A DNA stretch of 64,000 nucleotides from Certhia americana (taxonomy: Eukaryota; Chordata; Aves; Passeriformes; Certhiidae): assembly GCA_018697195.1 (NCBI GenBank), contig CM031870.1, positions 5,322,819 through 5,386,818 of the forward strand. Direction: 5' to 3'. This document shows positions 50,042-61,760 of the stretch, piece after piece. Every line of letters begins with the position of its first letter. Positions within the stretch are counted from its first letter, which is position 1. The notes under the pieces were generated by a model, which did no database searches, was not told the origin of the DNA, and saw only the letters and a list, made by a program, of their open reading frames with translations. The position numbers and the translations under genes are program-made.

Positions 50042-51644
50042 TGAGGGTCCTTACATGAGAGAACCAGCACTCAGTGTGCCAAAGTACACAAATGGCCAGC
50101 AGGTCAACAGATTTATGGGAAAAGGCAAGTCCTATTCCAATTTATAACCCAAAACTGATGCTTGTTGGTTTAAAAAAAATCCCACAGCCCAAAAAACAAA
50201 GATTTGCTACTGCAAAAATAAATTGTGTTAGGAAAGAAAAGGAAAAAAAAATAAATACAAGAAAGGATAAGATTGTTTTATTTTTCCGTGGAAGCCATAA
50301 TCCCGCACGATGGAAACAGCAAAAAATCAAGCTCATACGGTTTTCTGATGATGGGATAACCATAGGTTCTTTGTTCTGAATATAAATTGCTGCATTAAAA
50401 TGTGCTCATAAGAACTGCAGCTTCAGTGTGAGCAGCCAACAATAAGAAACTCAGCTTCATAAAATGACACCTAATGTGAAAGCTGTCCAAAAGACATTAC
50501 TCCATATATACTCCAAGAAAGACCCATTTGCTTTTGAAGCACAAGAACAGGTAAAAAAAATGCAGAGTGCCCCAGACTCTTGTTCAGGAGTGGGCTTGTA
50601 TATAGGTTTGAAAGTTAGTGCTTCTTTATTAAAAGCCTTTATAAACCCAGTCAAGCCAATTCCATGAAAATTAGCTTTTGCTGGTTTCGTTTTCTTTTGT
50701 GGAATGATGTGGGTCATGCAAAGAGACCTCTGAGCTGGTGGAGTCATTATTTCTTGCTCCAGAGAAAAGTCAAGGTGGAAATTTTGCCCTATGCCTTCAA
50801 CTACAGTGTTGACAACAGACTTTTACCCACTTTCCCTAGATAAGGATGCATTTGCAAGTTTGCTTTTAGTCACATGAGCACGTGGGGAGTAGTTCTATCA
50901 GCTGTATGGAGAACACCCAGTATCTACCCCTTATGCTGGAGTGAAGCCAAGATTTTGATAAACAAAATTTAAATGATATAGATTAAATTTCCATTAACTG
51001 ATTCTCACTTAACTTATGCTGACTTGATGTCAGTGTAGTTCCAGGGATATACAAACAGAATTTGAAATGATGAAAGCCCTTTGGGAGATCAGAAGTGAAA
51101 GCAGTGTAATTTTTTTTTCCAATGTAAGTAAAGCTGGCTTGAAACTAATTGTATTAGGCTTTATACCCTTTCTGCTAGAGCAGCTGAGGATATGAATGTT
51201 TTAAATTAGTGATGGCAGTTTCTTAGTGGAAATGAGCCTTGGTGGCCACTTAGACAGACAGGTAGGGAGAATAAGCTCAACACATTTCATGAGTGCAGGC
51301 ATCTGGGCAATGAAGAGAAATCCTATTAGTGCCCAGTTAAGAGAATGGCTGTATCATGAATTCAGTGCTTATTAGAGGATCCAGAGGGAGTCCCAGCATA
51401 CAGATGCAAATCCGCAGGAAATTAGGTCCCTAAATTCTACTGCTCAACGAAATCATTGTTTTTGTGGAGGTGCTCTCAAATATGAATGGTGAGAAATTGG
51501 TTTCATTTATATTTCTGTAAATCAAGAAAAACTAAGAGCAAGGAGATGGAGTCATCATTCTTAGATATTTCAACAGCTCCCAAAGCCTCAGAGTCTGAGA
51601 GCTTCTATATCTACATGGATCAATTACTGCCTGAGCTGGGGAGA

Positions 51645-51690
51645 TGCTAATATCCTCATTGCACAGACTGCATTTGAGACAGAAAAAGAT
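51645..51690 (-). mobile_element. Possible MIR SINE fragment, antisense
   Basis: AATATCCTCATTGCACAGA then TTGAGACAGAAAA resembles the MIR block containing CCCATTTTACAGATGAGGAAACTGAGG, with an insertion-like difference between the two halves. Weak match. Confidence 0.25.
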
Positions 51691-54600
51691 CGGAGACTAG
51701 TTCCCTAACAAGATTTAAATACATAATTTCTATTGGTTTCACTAGTAATCAAGGAGCTTTAGATGCTCTGTACTAGGCAGGGTTTTTCCCAGAAAATATA
51801 CATTGAAGGATGGAATTGAGCTGATATGTTTTGCATTCATTCAAAGGTTACCTCTTTAATCACAAAACCTACTTCCCTGACTGGAAAAGACTGTGGTTCT
51901 TCCTCACTGTGTAATAGCCTGCAGGAGGTAAATGGGAAGGGGAAGGAGGGGGAGAAGGATGTTTTTGTTTTCCTTTATCATTTTTGGAGGTGATCAGATG
52001 CTGCAGTGTTCTGCAAGAATGGGGTAAATAACAGAATCCATCGTCTGATAGCAGCTGCTCATTTGCAGTGTCTCACTTCAGGGCGTTGTTTCTTGCTCGT
52101 GTTTCCAGAGAAATTTCCTCCTGGGGTAATGATGAAAAACTAGTAACAAATCAACACAATTCAGAATATATGAGAATCATAAAATATTGCAAAATAAAGC
52201 AAACAATACAAAAGCTCAGTACTTTCATCATGCAGGGAAAGGCCTCCAAAATACCAAGGAATTTTGGAGCCGTTTCAGAGACTCAGAAATCATGAAACTT
52301 GGGTATTTTTCATCTCAAGGCTTTTCCTTCTCTCTTTCCTCTCTCCTCCCTGATGAATCACTCAGTAAAAGAATACATTACCTGGAAACACAGCAGGAGT
52401 CTTGGCCTTAGTATAAGAGAGTAGGTTATAATGAGTATCATACTAAAGAAGAGGGAATAAAAAGCACTAGGAGCCAAAAAGATGGGCAGTTTGAGGGATA
52501 TGATGTAACTCAGACAAGATGTCAGTGATGGGCTGGAAATAAAACAATGTCAGTCACTGTGAATTAATTATCCTTCTATAAAAACAAATCAGTGGAGCAA
52601 CATAGCACACAGTTGTACTGAGTCATGAGAATTGGCTGTCAAACAGGGAAGTGGTCACTTCACACTGCCACAGGGCATGTGTGAAAGGCTGCTGGGAACT
52701 GAGAGTCCCATCACAGGGTAGGCAGGTTCTCAGACTAGTGGAAAAATTGCAATTTCCATTATAATCCCTTTGTATAGAAGAGCTCATAAAGCCAGCCAGA
52801 AAATTTTGCTTTAGGCTGTAGCTGAGCTGACAAGGTCTCAGCACAAGAGTGCTTCCAGTGGGGAATGCTCTCCAATGTGGAGAACGAGTTTGATTTGATG
52901 AATGAGAGAAGGTAAGGCCATAATTATTCTCTTGGAGGGAAGAAGAACAAGCAAGACATTCAAACGTACACAGTAGCAATTCACAAGTCTATTGGGAAGT
53001 GCAGGTATGTGTTACATCAGTCACAGATGTGACTCTGCAAGGCCACAGAACTGCTGCTCTGCTTCATGGCAGGGTTTGTGTTCATGCACTGCTTGACACT
53101 TTGAAATATCTGACAAAATGTCCTGAACGTGCCCATGCCTAAACTTTGTCTCTTCCTTCAAGACAAGACCTTCCTGTTGCACCCTCAGCTCCATGAAATC
53201 CACAGCAGCAATATTCTCCATCTCAGATGGGGAAAGGTGGAGGCAAAGAACCCCACCCTGAGTGTCCACAGGGCAGAATTTGCCATCACACCTCATTGTC
53301 ACTGTCATTCTTTGGGTCCCTGTAGCAAAACAGCCTGTAAATGGTGCTGGAGATAGAATTGCCCAAAGCCCTTGGAGGTTTGTAATGATGTTCCAGCTTT
53401 TTTTCAGATAATTTGGAAAAAAATCTGTACTCTTTTTTCCATGCTGACAGTGCTTCTCATCCTAACAGTTAGTATTCATTAAAAAGCAACTATTAACTGG
53501 AGAAGAGTTGAAACAGGGAGGGAGCACATATTCAGTTGGGTGGGCAGGAAGGGTGTGAAGTTGCTATCTGCATCTTTTCTATTCTATTTACATCTTGTTT
53601 AACATTTTTCCCCTCTAAGCCAAGATTTAGCTGAAGAGGTGGTTTCAGAGTCACACTGTCAATTCCCGTGCTGAGCACTTGGCTTGTGCTGTCAGTGAAC
53701 ACTTGGTTTTCTGAGGGCTTCCAAAGTGAACTGCTGCAGACACAGATGTAATATTTTACTACCAAAAAAATCCCCAAAACCCCCTTTTTTAGTTTTCCCA
53801 TCTTCTGGGCTTACACTGTATATACATGGAGTAGTTGATAGCCAAAGGAGAGTGGCTGGGATTTTTTTGGCTGGGTTTTTCAGAGATACTGGGAGGAGCA
53901 CCATTACCAGTTATCACCGATGACAGATTCTGTTGGAGCTGTAACTTTCTCACAGAACAAGGAGGAGTGTAACAAGTCACTGCAGGGGGGAACAAAGCGT
54001 TGAAGTTGCAGCTCTTTGAGTACCCTTAAGAGCTGCTCCTTCCCAGCTACCCAGTAAATAAATGAGCAAAGCCTCAGTTAAGAAGAGAGGATTCTCATAT
54101 GCAGGAAATGCTGTAGCAGCTAGAAACAGGCAATTACTGTCAGATAATGGAGTGCCCAGAGGTTCATGCTGAGGGTAATCCCCCAGTAACCCCTGTCCAA
54201 ACCCTTTGAAGATCCCAGGCTCTAACAGCTGCACAGACACAGGGGCTCAGCAGTACACCAGGCTCCCAGGGCCTGTAGTCAGCACAACTTATTCTTTCAC
54301 CAAATCTTCCTCTGAAATTTTAAGCAGCGGCAGATGGTGACATCAACATGTACGTCACCACTTTGTGGCATTCAGGGGCTTTATTACATTCAGGAGTGTG
54401 AGACCAAATTACTCACTCATGCCTTCCTTGCATGAGTGGACAAACACAAATTAAAACTCTGGGGGTGAAACCTGGTTTCTCCAGTCCCCTGTTGTGCTTG
54501 GACTTGAAAGAAGTGGTTTCTATAACTCACCAACTCACCAACTTACAGAAGATTGTCTTCTGCTTGTGCATAGCCTGAGCAGATCATGCGTTTACCTGCT

Positions 54601-55089
54601 ATGTGTATTTTTACATTTTGGAGTCCTGTGTGAAATATTTGCCACTGAATAATCAAAAACCATCTTGGAACTTTTTCAAAGGATCACTAGCAAAAGAGCT
54701 TGTTTTATATATGTACGTATGTTAGTCTCTGATTTGGAAATGCCTGCTTTATGGATTTGATCCATCTAGATATCCTTAAACAGCTTTTCACTCAAGGGGT
54801 TCCTAAAGTTTGCGAGCAGCTCTGTCACATTGGGATTTGTCCCTCTGGAATGTTATAAGCCCAGAGAGGGATAGTGTGATGCTAATGGCACTCAGAAGTG
54901 CCCCTGCACTGATAATTACACAAAATTCATGGGCCAAAGGGGCAATGGGACAATGGGACTGCCCACCTGAATGTATTCACATCCCCATAGGTGACATTTG
55001 GGCCAGGTTACACATTAGGTTAATGCTAAAACCTGGGGAATGAAGGTCAGTGGTGTGTCCCAATGAAAATACTGGTTTGAAATGAAATG

Positions 55090-55120
55090 GAGCATCAGTT
55101 TCCCTGTCTTAGGTGAGGAC
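55090..55120 (+). mobile_element. Possible MIR SINE fragment
   Basis: AGCATCAGTTTCCCTGTCT resembles the MIR word GCCTCAGTTTCCTCATCTG. About 16 of 19 bases agree, but the match does not extend far. Confidence 0.35.
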
Positions 55121-55695
55121 AGAGGGTAAATATGTTTGTGAATGATGAGTGGCCTGAAGTGCTATCCAAGGTTCTTTTCAGGCAGATGTGCCAAATCCCT
55201 CTATTCTCTGCCCCCCTCCCCCTGCTCCAAATACAGATATTTCAAGGTTATAAATGGGGAGAAAATCTCTGGAGAGGAAGATATTGCAAATAAAATCTAA
55301 TCTATAAATGTCTCTCTTTAAAGGCACAGCCCAAGCTCTCCATTTTATCTTCTTGACAAAGCAAAACAACTCAATTTTGAACTTGCTCACATTGATTTTA
55401 CATCAGGGAATTCCACCAATTTCTGGGAGATTATTGATTTAAGCAAGATCAAAATCCATGCTTTTTCTTTCTTTTCCTTCAAAATTCTTTTTCGTCTATT
55501 GATTATGATTGTGTGCTGTGGCTTATTGGCTCTGAGCTAATAATGACCAAGTGCTTTGGGACAAACCAGATTGCTTAATGGGCCACAACACCAGAATTGA
55601 TCCCTATAATGACCCAGAAATTAATTAAAGTAATCATTCTGTTGTACTCACATACCAGGGAGTCTCTAGGATTGTCACCCACCTATATATGTATG

Positions 55696-55740
55696 CATAC
55701 AATACTGGATGTATGTATATGTATATATACAATACTGGAT
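55696..55740. repeat. 30-bp spaced direct repeat in a TATG-rich stretch
   Basis: ATACAATACTGGAT occurs twice, ending at 55710 and 55740, with a TATG/TATA-rich linker. A two-copy minisatellite. Confidence 0.8.
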
Positions 55741-57247
55741 ACAGTATTTAAGTCCATGCAATTCCAGCTGTTGAAAATTTGAAGGGATCATCCACATCTT
55801 ACATCTCTAAGTGGGGTCATCAGGCTGTGGCCCTCAATAATACCCTGATGGGCCAGGCCTCTGTAGCACAGTCAAGATCAAGCCAACTCTAAGCAATAGC
55901 AATTTCTTGCACTTGTGTCTTTTTTTTCCTTTTTTTCTTTTTTGGGGGTCAGATGGTTCACATTGATGAAAGGACATATTTCTTCTTGATCACTGAGAGA
56001 CAGCAATCATTTCTTGCAGCGTTTACAAGTCTTGGTGTTTTTAAAATATATCTACAGCACTTGGCTGCCTTAGTGAGCAGATGCAGATGGAAGATAAAAG
56101 CTGCAGCCCAGGGAGGGAGTGTGCTAGGCAGAGTTGGAGCTTGTTCTTCCCAGTCCAAAGGAAGAAGGTTATGGACAAATTTTGCTTAATTCCATAAACA
56201 CCTGTCAAATGGCATGCAGGAGCTTGCAGGGCAAACCAGAGTCCAAACTCAGATCTGGAATGTGCTAATGGCAGGAGCAGCTCTGTCATGGTGGGAGGCT
56301 AAAGGTGTCTTGAGGCCACATGAAGGAAGTGTGTGGCAACTGTTGACACTGATGGGGTACTAGACCTACTCCTTAATGCCTGTGGATAAATACACAGGCA
56401 CATGCTGGGTTTTGAGGCTAAAATGCCTGATTTCTTCTCTGCTCTGACTGTCCACTGACCTTTGCCAGTTTACCAAGTTGTCCCTGATGCACCAAAGTTG
56501 CAGTAAGCTGCAGGCTGGGTCCCATTGTTTTTTGTAAGAATGTTATTTTTAAGTATCCTTTTTCTGTAATTCCACATGGGCCCCTTGGTCCTTTCAGTAA
56601 AACCACTGTAAACCAGAGAATTTCTCTTATGTTCAGGGGTGTGGTGCAGAATGAGACATGGTTCTTAAAGGAGATGCAGGCCAGGAGGCTTAGAAGTGAA
56701 CCAGATTTCTCAAATCTTCCAGCTGCACTTTAATTTGAACGAAGAATATGGTCCATTCCACATCCATACCTATCCCCTCTCCCTCTGCCACCTGGGTTTT
56801 GTGATTACTGGCAGTACTCTTGCTGTCAGGATGATATTTTCCTCTGGCACGTGGAGAAATACTTCTAAAGTTACCTAAGAAAGCCAATTCACATACCCTT
56901 GCTCCTCTCTGTGGGATGAACCAAATCTGGGGACCTTTGGGACATTGTCCTGAAAGTGTCTCTGTAATTTGAACTATCGCACTAATGCAAAATCACCATC
57001 TGCTCACCATCATCACAATCTGTTCTGTGTGGTGCAAATCTACTGAGCTCAGAGTCTCCAGGAACCTCTGGAGACTGTTTCATTTCCAGGTGATGAAATC
57101 CTAGAAAAGAAGAATTAGAAATCAAAAGGAGAAACCAGAATGGCATGTGGTGTGGTCACTGTGCAGGGGAGAAGCAAAGTCTGGCAATCATTTCTGTTTG
57201 GAAAATGAATTTGTTTCAGCTGTAGAGTGGATGGTTATCGCCTGCAC

Positions 57248-57269
57248 AAGGTTTCATCAAGGTTTCATC
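57248..57269. repeat. 11-bp tandem duplication
   Basis: AAGGTTTCATC repeated twice in direct tandem. No function suggested. Confidence 0.8.
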
Positions 57270-57620
57270 AGTCTCAGTCCCTTCTGTGTGCCCTGTAGCC
57301 TTCATTTGAGGTTGGCAGGGAAGGGGTTCAAGTGCTGCTCCTTAGCAGAAGAGAGGCCTCAGCTGCATGCCCTGAGTACATGGGGTGCCAGGGCAGGGAC
57401 AGATGTCCTGGGTGAAGGGATTCCCTCACATATTAAATTAATTTGCTCCAGCAAACTTGTTTGCTTGAGCCTGGTCTGCGTGGAGGTTGGAGTTTGTACG
57501 GGTATAGGGTAGGGTGGAAATTGTGCTTTCTTCCTCTCCTATTAATTCTTCTCATGTGAGAGCTGTTGGGTTAAACAGCAGTTTTTTAAGAAGTTGGCTT
57601 TTCTGCAGTGCTCTAAACCT
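57270..57620. other. Short spacer, nothing recognised
   Basis: Mixed-composition DNA leading to the G-rich tract. A 121-codon open frame ends within it at 57512 but is not supported as a gene. Confidence 0.4.
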
Positions 57621-57655
57621 GGGATTTGGGGGGGGTGGGGGGGTGGGGGGGGTGG
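57621..57655 (+). repeat. G-rich tract, predicted G-quadruplex
   Basis: Plus-strand runs of G3, G8, G7, G8 and G2 separated by one to four bases (57621-57655). Four or more G-runs of three or longer with short loops fit the standard quadruplex rule. It mirrors the C-rich tract at 12425-12453, which would fold on the other strand. Confidence 0.8.
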
Positions 57656-60600
57656 TGTTTAATAGGGTGATGTTTCAGTGAAGCTGTTTTCTTACCCCCT
57701 CTGTGCCTTTTCCATGAAAGAAAGTTATCAAACAGGGAGAAGACATTTCAGGAAATTAAACTAAAGAAGGGAACAGGAGGGAAATAAACAAATACTGATG
57801 AAACAGCACAATAGATCTCAGATAAGTTAAGATACCTTAATAGAAAGATATATACAAAAATGTCCCCATATTTCTGTATTTGAGTAAGTGGTCCTTGTTG
57901 GTATCTAAACCTTTAGGCACAGAGTTGCTTTCCCAAGAACAGACTCAGCCCTGGTAGTGGGGATTCACTGCAACCCTCCTGTGCTCTATCTGTCCTGCAG
58001 GAAAGGAGGCTCATGTCACCCGGCTGTTTGTTTCTGCAAGCAGAGAGCACACTTTCAACAGTATCCTGGGATCACAGAGCTTTGTAGGGGGTGGATAAAT
58101 CCCTGGAATTGCTGGGAGAAGGGCTTTATTTTAACTCCTTTGGTCAGATATGGTTTCTGCCTTGAAAATACTGCACACTGTGAATGAAGAGTGAGTGATC
58201 TCGGATTTTCTGTCTCTTGGAAGGAGCAACTGACTGTATAGGGCTCATTAATTATTGATGCACACATGTAAGAGGGAAATGGGGAGATTCCTTGCCCTGT
58301 GCAGAACAGCTCTGCAGAGAGAAACAGATGCTGGATGTGTCTGTTTAATCACAGATGCCCAAGGAATGAGCTGAGCCTCGTGTTTGTCTGTCTGTCTGGT
58401 GTGCTGTAGGCACAGGCCAGCTGTGAATTAGCCTTGCCAAAGAAATAGGAGGATAATTGGGCTTTGGATGTTCTTTTAATTCCAAGACCACCCTTGCCTT
58501 GCCTTTCATCCAATGCTGAATGGAAAGACATTTCAGTGGCTGCAGGGTTCTAAAATCAGCAGCCTATCATTGAGCAAGCCCTGGGGTGCTGCTGGGGATC
58601 CTGGTTCTGTCAGAGCAGCAGTGGAACCAGTCTGCTCTGTCCTCTTGGGTTGTGTAATATGCTCAGACAAAGAAAAATACACTTGGCCAGCCTCTGTTCA
58701 TGAAGGTCGCTGAGGGCTGCTCATTAGGCAGCAAAGATGAAAGTGCTGCTACTTCCCTTAATTCACAAGCAGTAGATGAGACTGGAATCGATTGTTCAGT
58801 AGTGCTGAAGATAATAAAGCTGAGATTTCATCGTGTCTGCCCAGGCTGATCAGGACATACAGACCACTGCGGAGCTTTAACTGTGCTCACAGGGAAGAAA
58901 ACTCTGTAAATTCCCTGGGAGCTTCAGTGAGTCCAGCTGGTCCCTGAGTGCTGCTCTGTCCCTAGATGTCTATCTGCATGCAGACACCTCTCGTGTCCAA
59001 GGGGGTGTAAATAACTTTAGAGGGGATATTTTTTCTCAGAAAGGTTAAGCAGGGCAAACACTTGGGGTGGATAGCCCTGGAAGAATTAAAAGCAAAGGTT
59101 TGGTATGTTTCCCTCTTCAAATATATCTGAACTCTCCTGCCATGAACAAAGACCTGTTTTATTTTTCTTGCTCATAAACATGACTCATTTTTATAAACAA
59201 GAGGAGAAATCTTATTTCTACTCCTAAGTTTTAAAGTGTAATTAGCAAAGGCAATTCAAGGACTTCCCCAGTACTCAGGGATAACAAGAATTGACCAATT
59301 AAATCCCTTTTGCTAAGAAAATTTGATTCCTTATACACAAAGAAAAACTTTTACTGCTGTCTTTTCACCCTAGTAAAGAAAAAAAAATTGTTTAATTTGG
59401 CAATAATTCATTTTAAGCCAATTTTATTTAAGCCGTTTTAATCTTCAAAGTCTCCTTTTTGATCTGTCACAGCTGTTGTACTGACACACTCCACAACCAA
59501 TTTATGTCCCATCTTTCTGTGCCCAGCAAAGACCAGTGTGATACTACTTGTGTGCTGGGGGCATATGAATGTACGAGGAACTTATTTTATTGGGGTTGCT
59601 GTTTACTGATGTTACTTTTCTCTGGAGGGTGTGTGTTTTTGTGTGTAAAATCACAGCAACATTATATCCTAAGAGATGGGTTTGGGTGTAATGAGAAAAT
59701 GACCCAAGATTTCAGCCAAAGCCAAGAGAGCGGGGCTTGTGACTTGCGGAAACCTGGCTTTGATTAAAATGCTGTTCGTGCAGCATTAGCACACGTGGCT
59801 CCTCTGCCAAGGCACTCCTTGCTGCCAGCTTTGCAGTGCTGCTCACTGTGCTGGTGTCACTGAGCTGTGCTTAATTAGCTGAACTCCCGTGTACGTGCAA
59901 ACCTCTGATTGCACGGCCACGTTACACTGAGCGGCTCGAGCCTGCTCCTGAATTTACACCCTTTTTAGATGATGGCAGCTAGATTCAGATGGCTTCTCTG
60001 GGAAATGCAAACACTGCGTGTCCAAGCTCTCAGGCTCCTAAGTGACAAATGAATGTGAGCCAGTTTGTAACAGGAGTGGGACAACACCCAGCAGTCATAT
60101 CCATGACTGACCAAATAGTTTTTCAGAAAACTCTTAAGCATGCAGTTAACAGGTCCTAGAGGAAGGAACCCCTTGTTTGAATTGATATAATGAGCAGGAG
60201 AGTTATTTGTCCTGCTAAAATGGTGAAAGGTCTCTCCCATCAAAATGGCTATGCTGTCCTAGGTGGCATGATTTGGTCAGGGAGAGAAATTTATTGGACA
60301 ATGTGTCACTTGCAACTCTGATGTGCATCCTGCATCACCCCCTGAGATCCACCACAAAATAGCCAGCAAGGAGTTAAACACAATGCAAAAAATAATGCTT
60401 CCCTTATTTTCTCCTTGTTTCCCCTCCTCCTCCCATGTGCTTTTATTTTTGACTTGAGCTAAGTAGAAACATGGGTTTGGGTTTTTGTTTTTTGTTTTTT
60501 GCTTTGGCTTAGCTTATGTTGTCTGATTTTTACACAATCCTCAGGTACCTAATGAAAATGCCACACACTCAAGGGAAAACAAGTTTCATAACAGAATGAG

Positions 60601-61574
60601 AGTAAAACGTTGCTAAAATCCTTTAGGATAGAGAAAGGATTAGAAGAAAAAATGCAGAATAATGTAGACATTAGTTTAAACACAACAAAGGGTTCCTAGT
60701 CCACTGACATACCAGAATCCAACAGAAGTATTCATAATTACTAATAACAAAAGGCCGCTCTATTATGACTATTCCATTCAAACTAAAACACATGTAAAGC
60801 TTTTGTGCTGGGGAGTGTATTTTGATGATAGGTCTGGTTTAAACGTAATCTGCTGAAATACAGACAGGATAGGAACAATGCTTTCTCTAGGGATCAACAA
60901 CTTTGTCCCTGAACAGACTCCCTTATATAAACACCCATAATTCTGTTAAAATTCATGCAGACAGCTCGGATTAAAAAGAAACAAATATCAAGCAAATAAA
61001 CAAATGTCATGAGCAACAGGGGCTGGTAAAGTCATTGTGGGTAGAAGTGCTCTTTGAAACATATGCCAGTGTATGCTAAATCAAGAAAATTAATATTAAA
61101 CATTACAGGTCACAATATTTAACATATGTTCCACCTTCTGAGAAAGTAGCTAGAAATCCTTCTTCCAACATCTTGTTTACATCTTGTGGACATCTTGTTT
61201 AGTGTGATTTTTAGTTTTAAGAAAACCTAGCCCTGAACCAATGACTTAGGTGTTCACCACCACTTTGGCCTTCACTTTTCATAGCACTGTACAGAATAGT
61301 AGTTCTGGCTTGGAGATTGCAGATGGCACTAATTTATTCATCTGGGCATGAAAGTGGCTTACCCAGAAGATTTAGACAGCTGTGTTTACATGGGTTATGT
61401 CTTAGTGCAGTAAGGATAGAAATTAAATTTTTCAAGTATTTGTTCCCTTCCAGTGTCTTTTAGTTCATCAAAAGGGCTTAAAATATGTCCTGGAGTTGAC
61501 ATAATGACTTGGGGAAATTTCAGTCTTTGCTTTAACTGTTGACATAGGGAGGAAATTCCTTCTTTATCATACTC

Positions 61575-61576
<2 letters not shown>
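57656..61576. other. Non-coding DNA, no gene recognised
   Basis: Mixed sequence with a (TGTC)n scrap near 58385-58398, a small CpG cluster at about 59885-59940, a T-rich GTTTTT run near 60480-60505, and AT-rich unique DNA after 60600. No coding, RNA or clear transposon evidence. Confidence 0.45.
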
Positions 61577-61618
<42 letters not shown>

Positions 61619-61718
61619 NNNNNNNNNNNNNNNNNNNNNNNNNNNNNNNNNNNNNNNNNNNNNNNNNNNNNNNNNNNNNNNNNNNNNNNNNNNNNNNNNN
61701 NNNNNNNNNNNNNNNNNN

Positions 61719-61759
<41 letters not shown>
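61577..61759. other. Assembly gap of 100 N inside a poly-T run
   Basis: Forty-two T, exactly 100 N (61619-61718), then 41 T. A round 100-N gap is the usual placeholder for unknown size, so the true homopolymer or missing sequence may be longer or shorter. The minus-strand open frame of lysines and unknown residues across it is an artefact. Confidence 0.98.

Positions 61760-61760
<1 letters not shown>

Larger units (their letters stand above)
41951..57247. other. Long non-coding stretch, no gene recognised
   Basis: About 15 kb of CpG-poor, mostly AT-rich sequence. It holds scattered repeat scraps, T17 at 48864-48880, a hairpin at 50019-50041, a short tandem repeat near 55696 and two small MIR-like fragments, all listed separately. 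Open frames are short and unsupported. The frames at 42122-42373 and 50074-50379 (plus) were read and match no family I know. Consistent with intron or gene desert. Confidence 0.45.
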
